From an uncultured Alloprevotella sp. (GTDB lineage Bacteria > Bacteroidota > Bacteroidia > Bacteroidales > Bacteroidaceae): 64,000 nt of DNA. A program made the translations under genes and the position numbers. The stretch is taken from NCBI GenBank assembly GCA_944322095.1, contig CALUNU010000009.1, positions 1-64,000 on the forward strand, given 5' to 3'. The notes beneath the pieces are model-generated. The model ran no database searches. It was given only the letters and a program-made list of their open reading frames with translations, and was not told where the DNA came from. Below are positions 1 through 9,022 of the stretch, one piece after another (the first letter of the stretch is position 1; the number at the start of each line of letters is the position of its first letter).

Positions 1-168
1 TCTTTTTTTGTGCTTTAGGCGCGGAAAAGGGTGGAAGGTGCGGATTTGCTGGTGGATGATGCGAGGTGTGCGGCGGATGTTGCGGGGCGTGCGGCGTGCG
101 GCGAGATGTCTTTCCGGGGGCGGGCGACGGGTGGTGCGGTGGCGTGGATGGTTGTGTATGGCGGTGCG

Positions 169-991
169 TTATTTTTTGAAAGATATCCTTATGCCGAGGT
201 GGAGGTTGAATTGGAATGGTTTTTCCTTGTTGGAGTTGTTGCTGCTCTTTCTGGTAGTGGGAGTTGCCCCCGTCGCGGAAGTCTGATTTGAGGTAGGCGT
301 ACGTCAGGCCGGTGGTGAGGCTGACGCGCGGACTGAGTTGCCATGCGAGCGACACCCCCGTTTTGAGCGGCAGGTGGTGATGCACTTTTTTCTCCACTTC
401 TTTTCCTTGGTTGTAGGCGATGATGCCGAGCCGAGGGTTGTCGTTCCAGCCAGAGTTGCCCGGCCCCAATGCTGTTGTTTGGTTGATGCTGAGGTAGCGG
501 TGGCTGAGGGTGTTTCCGCTGCTTCCGTTCATGTAGACGCTCACGGCGAGGCGGCGCTCCCGCTCCCCGTTGCTTGTGGCCGGGGCCGTGGGGGCGTTGG
601 GCCGACGGTGCGTTTCTTCATGTGCAGGGAGCGAGACCGGCGTGCGTGGCGTGCCGGTGGAGCTGTGGGGGTGCGAGCTGTCGCGGGCAGAGAGCGTGTC
701 GGCCGCCCGTGTTGTGGCGGCGGTTGTGTCGTGGCGCGTGTCGAAAGCGGGCATGGTGCCTTGCGGCGTCGTGGCGGCAGGGCTTGCGGCCGCGTGCGCA
801 AGGGGCGAAGCCTGCCGCGAGGCGGCCTGCGGCGCGAGGGGCCGGGCCGGCTGCGTTGTGGTTGCAGCAGGGCGGGCGGGGGGAGTGCCGTTGCCGTCGT
901 TGCGCGGCACCATCAGGCAGACGATGCCCGCCACGGCCGCCGCCGCGGCCAGGATGCCCAGCGCCGGGGCGAAGAGGCGGAATAGTGTCAT
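169..991 (-). pseudogene. Broken outer-membrane beta-barrel protein gene
   Basis: Reading down from an ATG at 991, one frame gives an N-terminal membrane segment (residues about 3-28), a long Ala/Pro/Thr-rich linker, and then text typical of Bacteroidales outer-membrane beta-barrel proteins of the sigma/anti-sigma neighbourhoods (PRLGIIAYNQGKEV, GVSLAWQLSPRVSLTTGLTY). Near position 230-250 this frame loses sense. A different frame then supplies what looks like the last beta strand (EKPFQFNLHLGIRISFKK) and a stop at 169. The middle of the barrel, normally 150 or more residues, is missing. The usual cytoplasmic N-terminus before the membrane segment is also absent. I read this as a gene with an internal deletion and frameshift. 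A sequencing or assembly error at about 240 is the alternative. The original frame stays open to the window edge. Confidence 0.6.
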
Positions 992-1110
992 AGGCGTATG
1001 GGGTTTAGATGGGTTTGCCTGCCCTGTATAATCGGGCCCGGGGCAAAATCTTGCACGGCGGGCGCGTTTTTTTCCGTCTGCCGCCGGTGGGGCGGGGCAG
1101 GGGCGTGACA

Positions 1111-1465
1111 GCATTTGGCAAAATGTTAAAACGTCCGCTTTTCGTGACAATTTGTAGCGGAGCAAATAGAGCGGACAGCGGGGTTTTTGGCGCCTTGTTG
1201 GCGTCGGTTTTTATTTCCATGGGATGGATTTTCATTTCCATCCCATGGAATTTCGTTTCCAAGGGATGGAATTTTGCTTCCAAGGGATGTTTTTGAGTGG
1301 AAGAAGCCTTGAAAAAGTGACAAATGGTGGCGAAAATCGCAGTTTTCGGGGTGCTGTGGGCGAGGGCTGGCGCATGGATGGCTCATAATCAGGTGGTTAA
1401 GATTTTCGCGTATTTCGAAGCAAAGTTCGCGGCGGAGATTTCGATGCCATTCTCCGTGTTAAAAT
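1111..1465 (+). repeat. Dispersed ~350-bp repeat, copy A (divergent)
   Basis: This copy starts with a TTTGGCAAAATGTTAAAACG stretch, carries a cluster of CCATCCCATGGA and CCAAGGGATGGA motifs (1217-1290), then a GGCGAAAATCGC segment, and ends with TTCTCCGTGTTAAAA. The same order of landmarks occurs at 16957-17296 and, inverted, at 46757-47099. No convincing reading frame runs through it. It fills most of the gap between the broken barrel gene and the regulator. Confidence 0.7.
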
Positions 1466-1499
1466 CGTGCTTCTCCCTGCCCTTTCTTCCGGCTTTTGG

Positions 1500-1591
1500 T
1501 ATCTTTGTTACACCAAGATAGGCTGCGGCTCGGACAAGGCAGAGAAAAGCAAGCTTTCCCTTGGCGTTGCTCTCACCTTGCGCTATCTTTG
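1500..1591 (+). promoter_or_regulatory. Promoter-bearing repeat, copy 1
   Basis: Two Bacteroidota -7 boxes (TATCTTTG at 1500-1507 and 1584-1591) bracket about 75 bp that recurs upstream of two other genes (8838-8920 and, inverted, 31668-31759). Shared text includes AAGATAGG, CGGACAAGGC, AAGCTTTCCC and CTCTCACCTT before the second box. The downstream box is placed to transcribe the regulator gene that starts at 1631. Confidence 0.65.
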
Positions 1592-1630
1592 TTTCACAAA
1601 CCCATGCAACGACGGCAATACAACAGAAAT

Positions 1631-2278
1631 ATGGACGAAGCTACGATTAACGACCGCATACAAACCGTGGTGGACTGCTTCTTCGGGGGCAACAAGGCCC
1701 GCTTTGCCAAGGCCATCGGCGAACCCGCCACGAGCGTGAGCAACGTGCTCACGCGGCGCCGCTCGGTGCCATCGGCGCTGACGTTGCAGCGCATCTGCAC
1801 GGCCGTGGCCGGTCTCTCGGCCGAGTGGCTGCTCGCCGGGCGGGGCCCGATGTGCGTCGAGGCGGGCGGCGCCTGCGGTGGAGGCAGCCCCTATTACGAC
1901 GCCGACTTCCAGAGCGGCGCCGACGAGCTTTGGGACGGCCTGCGCGTGGCGCCGGCGGGCCGCGTGAGCGTGCCGCCGCTCGATGACGCCGGCGTGTGGT
2001 GGTGCCGGCAGGGCGACGCCGCGATGGAGCCCGAGATAGGCCGGGGCGACCTCATCGCCCTGCGCGAGGTGACGGGCTGGGACCGCTTCCTCGTCTTCGG
2101 CCGCACGTATGCCGTCGTCACGCAAAACGGCCTGCGCCTGGTGCGCCGGCTGTGTGCGGGCGGGCGGCCCGGCTGCTTCCGCCTCGTGGCGGCCCGCAGC
2201 GGCTGCGAGGAGCAGGAGATAGGGCTCGCCATGGTGAGGCGCCTCTTTTTGGTGGAGGCCTGCGTGCGGCGCTTCTGA
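1631..2278 (+). CDS. HTH regulator with degenerate LexA/S24-like domain
   Basis: Predicted protein of 215 residues. The N-terminal 70 residues read as an XRE-type helix-turn-helix (NKARFAKAIGEPATSVSNVL, then RRSVPSALTLQRI). The C-terminal half resembles the S24/LexA fold of phage-type repressors (GDAAMEPEIGRGDLIAL, then YAVVTQNGLRLVRRL). The GDSM-type nucleophile serine is replaced by alanine and the usual catalytic lysine position looks like arginine, so self-cleavage is unlikely; this part may only dimerise. The start is placed 40 bp after the -7 box at 1584; an upstream in-frame ATG at 1496 would lie before that promoter. priA follows in the same direction 36 bp later. Its targets cannot be told from the sequence. 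Confidence 0.75.
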   Translation: MDEATINDRIQTVVDCFFGGNKARFAKAIGEPATSVSNVLTRRRSVPSALTLQRICTAVAGLSAEWLLAGRGPMCVEAGGACGGGSPYYDADFQSGADELWDGLRVAPAGRVSVPPLDDAGVWWCRQGDAAMEPEIGRGDLIALREVTGWDRFLVFGRTYAVVTQNGLRLVRRLCAGGRPGCFRLVAARSGCEEQEIGLAMVRRLFLVEACVRRF

Positions 2279-2314
2279 CTGGTTTTTTTAAACATTCCCC
2301 CAAAAACGTTTCGC

Positions 2315-4786
2315 ATGAGCAAGTATGTCGATGTCGTTGTGCCCCTGTCGCTCGACGGGCTGTTCACCTACGAGGTGCCCGCCGGGCTCTCGGGCCGCGT
2401 GGCCGCGGGCAGCCGCGTGGTGGTGCCCTTTGGCGCGCGGCGCAGCTATACGGCCGTGGCCGTGCGGCTGCACGACGAGGCGCCCGCCGCCGGCACCGCG
2501 CTCAAGGCCGTGGCCGACGTGCTCGACGAGGCTCCGCTGCTTCTGCCCGCACAGCTCGAGCTGTGGCGCTGGCTGGCCGATTATTATATGTGTACGCCCG
2601 GCGAGGTGATGCGGGCCGCCCTGCCTTCGGGGCTGAAGCTGGAAAGCGAGACGCAGGTGTCGCTTTCGCCCGAGGCCGACCCCGCGGCCGCCTATACGCC
2701 GCGCGAGCGCGCCCTGCTGGCCCTGCTCTCGACGGAGCGGGGCACGTCGCTCGACGCCCTGTCGCACCGGCTGGGCGGAGCGCCGTTGCAGGGCGTGGTG
2801 CGCCGTCTGCTCGACCGCGGCGCCGTGCGCGTCCACGAGGCCCTGGCGGGCCGCTACCGCCCCCTCACCGAGCAGCGCCTCTCGCTGGCCCCGCCCTATG
2901 CCGCCCCCGGCGCGCTCCGCCAGCTCTACATCTCGCTCGACCGCTCGCCGGCCCAGCGCGCCCTGCTCGACGCCTATTTCCGCCTGGCCCCGCCCGACGA
3001 CGGCGACGGGGGCGATGCCCCGCACGAGGTGACGCGCGCCCGGCTCCTTGCCGCCGGCGGGGGCAGCGCGTCGGCCCTTGCGCAGCTGCGCCGCAAGGGC
3101 GTTTTTGCCGAGCGCACCTGCACGGTCGACCGTCTGCCCGAGGGGCCGGTGGCCGCCGCCGCGCCCCTGCCGCTGGCCCCCATGCAGCAGCGGGCCTTCG
3201 ACGCCGTTGTCGAGGCGCTCTCGGGGCGCGAGGTGTGCCTGCTCCACGGCGTCACGTCGAGCGGCAAGACCGAGGTCTACACCCACCTCATCGCCCGCGA
3301 GCTGGCTGCCGGGCGCCAGGTGCTCTACCTCGTACCCGAGATAGCCCTCACCACGCAGCTCACCGAGCGTCTGGGCCGCATCTTCGGCGGCCGCATGGGG
3401 GTGTACCATTCCAAGTTTCCCGACGCGCTGCGCGTGGAGCTGTGGCAGCGCCAGCTCGGCCCGTCGGCCTTTCCGCTCGTGCTGGGCGTGCGCTCGTCGC
3501 TCTTCCTGCCCTATCGCCGCCTGGGCCTCGTCATCGTGGACGAGGAGCACGACGCCTCCTACAAGCAGCAAGACCCCGCCCCGCGCTACAACGCCCGCGA
3601 CGCCGCCATCGTGCTGGCCCGCCTCCACGGGGCCCGCGTCGTGCTGGGCACGGCCACGCCCGCCATGGAAACCTATCGCAACGCCTTGGAGAGGAAATAT
3701 GCCCTGGTGGAGATGACCGAGCGCTACGGCGGCGTGGAGCTGCCCGAAATATGCGTCGAGGACGTGGGCGAGCTGCGCCGCAAGCGCCTCATGAAGACGC
3801 CCTTCTCGCCCCGCCTCACGGCCGAGGTGCGCCGCGTGCTGGCCGCCGGCGGCCAGGCCATACTCTTCCAGAACCGCCGGGGCTATGCGCCGGTGGTCAT
3901 GTGCCGCTCGTGCGGATGGACGCCGCGCTGCCCCCACTGCGACGTGAGCCTCACGCTCCACAGCCGCGAGGGGCGCCTCGTGTGCCATTATTGCGGCGCC
4001 ACGTTCGACGTGCCCCGCAGCTGCCCCCAGTGTGGCGACACGGAGCTGCGCGACGTGGGCTACGGCACCGAGCGCATCGAAGAGGCCGTGGCCGCCGTCT
4101 TTCCCGAGGCGCGCACCGTGCGCATGGACCTCGACACCACGCGTTCGCGCACGGCCTACGAACGCATCATCGACGACTTCCAGACGGGCCGGGCCAACCT
4201 GCTCGTGGGCACGCAGATGGTGACCAAGGGGCTCGACTTCGGGCGCGTCGGCGTGGTGGGCATACTCAACGCCGACCAGATGCTGTGTCGCCCCGACTTC
4301 CGCGCCCACGAGCGCGCGTTCCAAATGATGGCCCAGGTGGCGGGGCGCGCCGGGCGCCGCGGCACGCGCGGCCTCGTCGTCTTGCAGACGCGCTCGCCCG
4401 GCCTGCCCCTCATCGACCAGGTGGTGCGTGGCGACTATGCCGCCTTCTACCGCGAGCAGGCGGCCGAGCGGCGCCTCTTCCGCTATCCCCCCTTCTGCCG
4501 GCTCATCTACGTGAGCCTGCGCCACCGCGACGAACGCACCGCCGAGGGCGCCGCCGCATGGCTGGCTGCGGCCCTGCGCCCCCATTTCCCCGACGCCCTG
4601 CTGGGTCCCGACCGCCCGCCCGTGGGCCGGGCCCGTTCGCTCTTCATCCGCCGGCTGGTGGTCAAGGTGAGCCCCGCGCTGCCGCTTGCCGGCGTGCGTC
4701 GCACGCTGCTGGCGGCCCGCACGGCCCTGCTCTCGGTGCAGGCCTACCGCTCGGTGGGCGTCAGCTTCGACGTCGACCCCGCCTGA
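2315..4786 (+). CDS. priA: Primosomal replication-restart helicase PriA
   Basis: The 823-residue protein matches PriA in length and order of domains: an N-terminal 3'-DNA-binding domain (residues 1-110, starting YVDVVVPLSLDGLFTYEVP), a winged helix, then a superfamily 2 helicase core. The Walker A motif is GVTSSGKT near residue 311 and the DEEHD box lies near 408. A zinc-binding insertion follows near 530-580 (CRSCGWTPRCPHC, CHYCG, CPQCG), with QNRRGYAP just before it. PriA restarts stalled replication forks by loading the primosome onto DNA. The start is the first ATG after the regulator gene, 36 bp downstream, so the two may be co-transcribed. Composition is typical for the GC-rich core. 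Confidence 0.96.
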   Translation: MSKYVDVVVPLSLDGLFTYEVPAGLSGRVAAGSRVVVPFGARRSYTAVAVRLHDEAPAAGTALKAVADVLDEAPLLLPAQLELWRWLADYYMCTPGEVMRAALPSGLKLESETQVSLSPEADPAAAYTPRERALLALLSTERGTSLDALSHRLGGAPLQGVVRRLLDRGAVRVHEALAGRYRPLTEQRLSLAPPYAAPGALRQLYISLDRSPAQRALLDAYFRLAPPDDGDGGDAPHEVTRARLLAAGGGSASALAQLRRKGVFAERTCTVDRLPEGPVAAAAPLPLAPMQQRAFDAVVEALSGREVCLLHGVTSSGKTEVYTHLIARELAAGRQVLYLVPEIALTTQLTERLGRIFGGRMGVYHSKFPDALRVELWQRQLGPSAFPLVLGVRSSLFLPYRRLGLVIVDEEHDASYKQQDPAPRYNARDAAIVLARLHGARVVLGTATPAMETYRNALERKYALVEMTERYGGVELPEICVEDVGELRRKRLMKTPFSPRLTAEVRRVLAAGGQAILFQNRRGYAPVVMCRSCGWTPRCPHCDVSLTLHSREGRLVCHYCGATFDVPRSCPQCGDTELRDVGYGTERIEEAVAAVFPEARTVRMDLDTTRSRTAYERIIDDFQTGRANLLVGTQMVTKGLDFGRVGVVGILNADQMLCRPDFRAHERAFQMMAQVAGRAGRRGTRGLVVLQTRSPGLPLIDQVVRGDYAAFYREQAAERRLFRYPPFCRLIYVSLRHRDERTAEGAAAWLAAALRPHFPDALLGPDRPPVGRARSLFIRRLVVKVSPALPLAGVRRTLLAARTALLSVQAYRSVGVSFDVDPA

Positions 4787-4971
4787 TGGCCCCGGGCCCC
4801 CATCTCCCCTCCGCACGGTCACGAAATGGGCCGCGCGTCGCCCCTATCTCCGAAAAAATCAATAACTTTGCCCCTGTCCGCCACCAGGCAGACGCGCCGA
4901 GGCCGTGAGCGCCGCGAGCGCGCCTGCAAGCAGGGAGGCATCCGTAAGGACAGAACAAAACAACCAGACAA

Positions 4972-5883
4972 ATGAGCGAGCAATACAGTTTGAGCCACCT
5001 GAAAGAACTCGAAGCCGAGTCCATCTACATCATCCGCGAGGTGGCGGCCGAGTTTGAAAACCCCGTGATGCTTTACAGCATCGGCAAAGACTCGTCGGTG
5101 ATGGTGCGTCTGGCCGAAAAGGCCTTCGCCCCCGGCAAGGTGCCCTTCCCCCTGATGCACATCGACTCGAAGTGGAAGTTCAAGGAAATGATAAAGTTCC
5201 GCGACGAATACGCCAAGAAATATGGCTGGAACCTCATCGTCGAGAGCAACATGGAGGCCTTCCGCGCCGGCGTGGGCCCCTTCACCCACGGCAGCAAGGT
5301 GCACACCGACCTGATGAAGACGCAGGCCCTGCTCCACGCCCTGGCCAAATACAAGTTTGACGCAGCCTTCGGCGGCGCCCGCCGCGACGAGGAGAAATCG
5401 CGCGCCAAGGAGCGCATCTTCTCCTTCCGCGACCGCTTCCAGCAGTGGGACCCGAAAAACCAGCGCCCCGAGCTGTGGGACATCTACAACACCCGCGTAC
5501 ACAAAGGCGAGAGCATCCGCGTGTTCCCCCTGAGCAACTGGACCGAGCTGGACGTGTGGCAGTACATCCGCCTGGAAAACATCCCCATCGTGCCGCTCTA
5601 TTTTGCCAAAGAGCGCCCCGTCGTGGAGATTGACGGCCAGCTCATCATGCCCGACGACGACCGCCTGCCCGAAAAATACCGCGACCAGATCACGACGAAG
5701 AAGATACGCTTCCGCACGCTGGGCTGCTGGCCCCTCACGGGAGCCATCGAGAGCGAGGCCGACACGATCGAGAAAATCGTGGAGGAGATGATGACCACCA
5801 CCAAGAGCGAGCGCACCACGCGCGTCATCGACTTCGACCAGGACGCCAGCATGGAACAGAAAAAGCGTGAGGGATACTTCTGA
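4972..5883 (+). CDS. cysD: Sulfate adenylyltransferase subunit 2
   Basis: The 303-residue protein is full length for CysD. It shows the PP-loop of ATP pyrophosphatases ([18 protein letters not shown], residues about 36-53), the family text [21 protein letters not shown], and the C-terminal [14 protein letters not shown]. With CysN it forms ATP sulfurylase, which makes adenosine 5'-phosphosulfate (APS) from ATP and sulfate. cysN follows 138 bp downstream in the same direction. No APS kinase or APS reductase gene is visible nearby, so the next step is encoded elsewhere. Confidence 0.97.
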   Translation: MSEQYSLSHLKELEAESIYIIREVAAEFENPVMLYSIGKDSSVMVRLAEKAFAPGKVPFPLMHIDSKWKFKEMIKFRDEYAKKYGWNLIVESNMEAFRAGVGPFTHGSKVHTDLMKTQALLHALAKYKFDAAFGGARRDEEKSRAKERIFSFRDRFQQWDPKNQRPELWDIYNTRVHKGESIRVFPLSNWTELDVWQYIRLENIPIVPLYFAKERPVVEIDGQLIMPDDDRLPEKYRDQITTKKIRFRTLGCWPLTGAIESEADTIEKIVEEMMTTTKSERTTRVIDFDQDASMEQKKREGYF

Positions 5884-6021
5884 GAATGGGTAATCAATCT
5901 TTAAAGCCGTAAGCACAGAGTTTCGTTTTGTTGCTTCATGCTCGTTCCGTGACGGCGTTCAGCAGAAGAAGTTTGCCGCGTGCAAACCGATTGCCTCAAT
6001 CATAACGACAACAAAAGCCAA

Positions 6022-7476
6022 ATGAACAGCAATAAAGACAAAGAGAAAGAGAAATTGTCAATTGAAGAGTTTCTCGACCAGGACGAAAAGAAAGACTTGC
6101 TGCGCTTTCTCACGGCAGGCAGCGTGGACGACGGAAAATCGACGCTCATAGGCCGCCTGCTCTTCGACAGCAAAAAAATCTACGAAGACCAGCTCGCCGC
6201 CCTCGAACGCGACAGCAAGCGCGTGGGCAACGCCGGCGAACACATCGATTACGCCCTCCTGCTCGACGGCCTCAAAGCCGAGCGCGAGCAGGGCATCACC
6301 ATCGACGTGGCCTACCGCTATTTCTCGACCAACAAGCGCAAGTTCATCATAGCCGACACGCCGGGCCATGAGCAGTACACGCGCAACATGATAACAGGCG
6401 GCTCGACGGCCAACCTGGCCGTCATCCTCGTCGATGCCCGCACGGGCGTCATCACGCAGACGCGCCGCCACACGTTCCTCGTCTCGCTCCTGGGCATCAG
6501 GCACGTCGTGCTGGCCGTCAACAAGATGGACCTCGTAGGGTTCGACCGCACGGTGTTCGACAAGATCGTGGCCGACTTCCGCGCCTTCACCGCCCCGCTC
6601 GGCATCCCCGACGTGCAGTGCATCCCCCTTTCGGCCCTCGACGGCGACAACGTCGTCGAGAAGTCGGAGCGTACGCCCTGGTACGACGGCCCCGCGCTGC
6701 TCGACTATCTTGAAAACGTACACATCGGCAACGACCACAACTTGCAGGACTTCCGCTATCCCGTGCAGTATGTCCTGCGCCCCAACCTCGACTTCCGTGG
6801 CTTCTCGGGCAAAGTGGCTTCGGGCGTCGTCCGCAAGGGTGACGAAATCGTGGCCCTGCCCTCGGGCAAGCGCTCGCACGTGAAGCGCATCGTCACCTAC
6901 GACGGCGATCTCGACTACGCCTTTCCGCCGCAGAGCGTGACGCTCGTGCTCGAAGACGAGATAGACATCTCGCGCGGCGAAATGATCGTCCACCCCGGCA
7001 ACCTGCCCCACACGGGCCGCCACTTCGAGGCCATGCTCGTGTGGATGGACGAGGAGCCGATGGACGTGGACAAGGCTTTCTACATCAAGCAGACCACCAA
7101 CACCAGCCGCTGCCACGTGGATCACATTGAGTATAAGGTGGACGTCAACACGATGGAGCATTCCGAAGTGAAGACATTGCAGCTCAATGAGATTGCCCGC
7201 ATCGTATTGACAACGTCGAAAGAGCTGTTCTTCGATGCCTACGCCGACAACAAGCCCACAGGCTCGTTCATCCTCATCGACCCCATAACGAACAACACGA
7301 GTGCCGTCGGCATGATCATCGCCCCCGTCGAGGAGCGCGACCTGCACCGCGCCGATGCGCTCCCCGTGCTCGACCTGCCGAAACTCGGCATCGCGCCCGA
7401 GCACTACGATGCCATCGACCGCGCCGTGTGCGAGCTCGCCCGCCAGGGGCTGGCCGTCAAGGTGGTGAAGGAGTGA
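6022..7476 (+). CDS. cysN: Sulfate adenylyltransferase subunit 1 (GTPase)
   Basis: A 484-residue protein of the EF-Tu-like GTPase family. It has G1 [10 protein letters not shown]3 DTPGHEQY and G4 NKMD, followed by the two beta-barrel domains expected of CysN. The C-terminal APS-kinase domain found in CysNC fusions is absent: the protein stops shortly after the second barrel. GTP hydrolysis by CysN drives APS formation by CysD. I chose the ATG at 6022 ([20 protein letters not shown]); an in-frame ATG at 5980 is possible but adds atypical residues. A strong terminator lies 34 bp after the stop, ending the cysD-cysN unit. Confidence 0.95.
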   Translation: MNSNKDKEKEKLSIEEFLDQDEKKDLLRFLTAGSVDDGKSTLIGRLLFDSKKIYEDQLAALERDSKRVGNAGEHIDYALLLDGLKAEREQGITIDVAYRYFSTNKRKFIIADTPGHEQYTRNMITGGSTANLAVILVDARTGVITQTRRHTFLVSLLGIRHVVLAVNKMDLVGFDRTVFDKIVADFRAFTAPLGIPDVQCIPLSALDGDNVVEKSERTPWYDGPALLDYLENVHIGNDHNLQDFRYPVQYVLRPNLDFRGFSGKVASGVVRKGDEIVALPSGKRSHVKRIVTYDGDLDYAFPPQSVTLVLEDEIDISRGEMIVHPGNLPHTGRHFEAMLVWMDEEPMDVDKAFYIKQTTNTSRCHVDHIEYKVDVNTMEHSEVKTLQLNEIARIVLTTSKELFFDAYADNKPTGSFILIDPITNNTSAVGMIIAPVEERDLHRADALPVLDLPKLGIAPEHYDAIDRAVCELARQGLAVKVVKE

Positions 7477-7509
7477 GCAGAGGAGCTTGCAGAAGAGATA
7501 CAACCATCA

Positions 7510-7554
7510 GTCCCTGCCGGGATGCTCATGCAGCATCCCGGCAGGGACTTTTTT
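7510..7554 (+). terminator. Rho-independent terminator after cysN
   Basis: A long hairpin with arms GTCCCTGCCGGGATGC and GCATCCCGGCAGGGAC and a short loop is followed by six T residues. Confidence 0.9.
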
Positions 7555-7614
7555 GCCACGCATCGTTTGAAGCCGTGGGGCAGGCCGTTTGTGGGAAGGG
7601 GCTTTACATCCCGT

Positions 7615-8739
7615 TCAGAACGGCTGCTGTCGCAGCCATTCGCCCATGAAGCGGTCGTAAACAGTGTAGCCGTCGGATGAATGATAGATCAGTTCGCTGT
7701 TGAGCAGCTTTTTCAGGGCCGCACTGACGCTGCTTGCAGCGCGCAGCCGGTGCTTGGCTATGAAGCTTCCCGCCATCACTTCATTGACGCAGCCCTCGTT
7801 GGCAATGGCTTTGAGCAGACTGATCTGGCCGGGGGTGCATGTGTTCAGCAGTTCGGCATATGAATAGCTGAGCTCGGATACGATTTCTTCGGCAGCATAG
7901 GCAGCCAGTTTGAGGTCCACGTTGCGGTTGTAGCCATACAGGCGGTTGAGCAGATATTGCACATACCACGTATATCCGTCGTATCTCTTGTAAATGGCAT
8001 CGAACACTTCGCGTGGAAGCTCTTTTCCATGGCGAGCAAAGTGGCTCATGGCGAAGCGGGCATACGCATCGCGGTCGATGGCGCCCAGGGTGAGCAGTTG
8101 CGTGCTTTGGTAGAACGGTCTTTTTGACGAAGTGAACATCTCCTGTATCACGTGTTGCCGGCTGCCGGCAAAGACGAAATGCACGTTCGGCAGGAACTGG
8201 ATGTAAGAGCGTAGCAATGCCTCGACGCCTTTCTCGGGGTATGCCGTGATTTGCTGGAATTCGTCGATGGCGATGTAGCAGTTTTTTTCCGACGAACTGA
8301 GGTAGTCGAAAATTTCTTTCAACGTGCTTCCTTCTTGGGTCGGTGCCACGTCGACGCTCACCTTGGGAGCGCCCGTAAGCTCGTCGAATGTAAGCGTAGG
8401 GCGGCAGCTCTTGATGAATTTGCCGATGCGGTTCAAGGCTTTTTGTGGGGCGGAGTCCAGCTGCCCGAGGACGGTATGAGCAAACAAGCGTACAAAATCG
8501 CTGAGCGATTGCGTAGAGAAAATATCCATGTAGAGCGTCACAGCCTCGGGTGCCTGCTTTTTTATATGGAACAGCGTGTGTCTGATCAGCCCCGTCTTCC
8601 CTATACGGCGGGGGGCCGTCAGGGTTACGTTGCGTTCGTTGTGCAGGGCGTCAAGGAGAGCTTGGGTCTCTTGTTGCCTGTCGCAGAAATATTCAGGGCT
8701 GTGGTATCCCGCAATTAGGAAGGGGTTGTTAGGCTTCAT
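7615..8739 (-). CDS. AAA ATPase of the archaeal-type ATPase_2 family
   Basis: Predicted 374 residues. The N-terminus carries NNPFLIAGYHSPEYFCDR followed by a Walker A TAPRRIGKTGLI (about residue 40), a Walker B-like CYIAIDEFQQI and FAGSRQHVI (sensor 1). The C-terminal third reads as a winged helix (AANEGCVNEVMAGSFIAKHR). This is the layout of the ATPase_2/DUF234 class of stand-alone ATPases that are common in Bacteroidales and archaea; their roles are mostly unknown. The start at 8739 (MKPNNPF) matches the usual family start; 8751 is also possible. A TATTTGCG promoter-like sequence lies about 30 bp upstream. It sits convergent to cysN and divergent from the sulfotransferase, without evident functional link. 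Confidence 0.85.
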   Translation of the reverse strand: MKPNNPFLIAGYHSPEYFCDRQQETQALLDALHNERNVTLTAPRRIGKTGLIRHTLFHIKKQAPEAVTLYMDIFSTQSLSDFVRLFAHTVLGQLDSAPQKALNRIGKFIKSCRPTLTFDELTGAPKVSVDVAPTQEGSTLKEIFDYLSSSEKNCYIAIDEFQQITAYPEKGVEALLRSYIQFLPNVHFVFAGSRQHVIQEMFTSSKRPFYQSTQLLTLGAIDRDAYARFAMSHFARHGKELPREVFDAIYKRYDGYTWYVQYLLNRLYGYNRNVDLKLAAYAAEEIVSELSYSYAELLNTCTPGQISLLKAIANEGCVNEVMAGSFIAKHRLRAASSVSAALKKLLNSELIYHSSDGYTVYDRFMGEWLRQQPF

Positions 8740-8837
8740 GCTTGCGTTCATTACGTAATTGTCGTAACGCAAATATCGCAATAAAAGCAATTGTGGCCAA
8801 GTGAACGCGGTGAAAACTGATATCTGCGGCATTTTTT

Positions 8838-8920
8838 ATAAGATAAGGCTGTACTCGGGAAAGCGCTTGTGAAAAACCTGCTGTTTTCCCTGCTCTTTCT
8901 TCTCATTTGCACTATCTTTG
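8838..8920 (+). promoter_or_regulatory. Promoter-bearing repeat, copy 2
   Basis: This is a divergent copy of the element at 1500-1591. It keeps AAGATA-GGCTG, CTCGG, TTTTCCCTGC, TCTCATTTGC and ends with the -7 box TATCTTTG at 8913-8920. The box is 103 bp before the sulfotransferase start, so the mRNA would have a leader of about 95 nt. The outer, upstream -7 box of copies 1 and 3 is not intact here. Confidence 0.5.
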
Positions 8921-9022
8921 CCCTCAAATTGTCCGCATTCTGTTTGCGGGGCCCGGCGGCAGCAAGGTTTTTCGGCCGGGGCATCTTTTTTAATTGACAT
9001 ATTTGGACAGAACTATCACATC

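Noticed and set aside
1111..1465. Short frames through the 350-bp repeat (IPWKFRSMGCF-like peptides)
   Set aside because: Seen in both strands of several copies as a consequence of the repeated DNA motif; frames are not conserved with start or ribosome sites.
1996..4908. Very long open frames on both strands overlapping priA
   Set aside because: Arg/Pro/Ala/His-rich products without domains; they arise from the GC-rich codon pattern of priA. Similar antisense frames over cysN, porX, the S-layer-like gene, clpB and topB were rejected for the same reason.
7615..8739. AAA ATPase as part of the sulfation unit
   Set aside because: It is on the opposite strand with its own promoter-like sequence and belongs to a generic stand-alone ATPase family; no functional link is visible.
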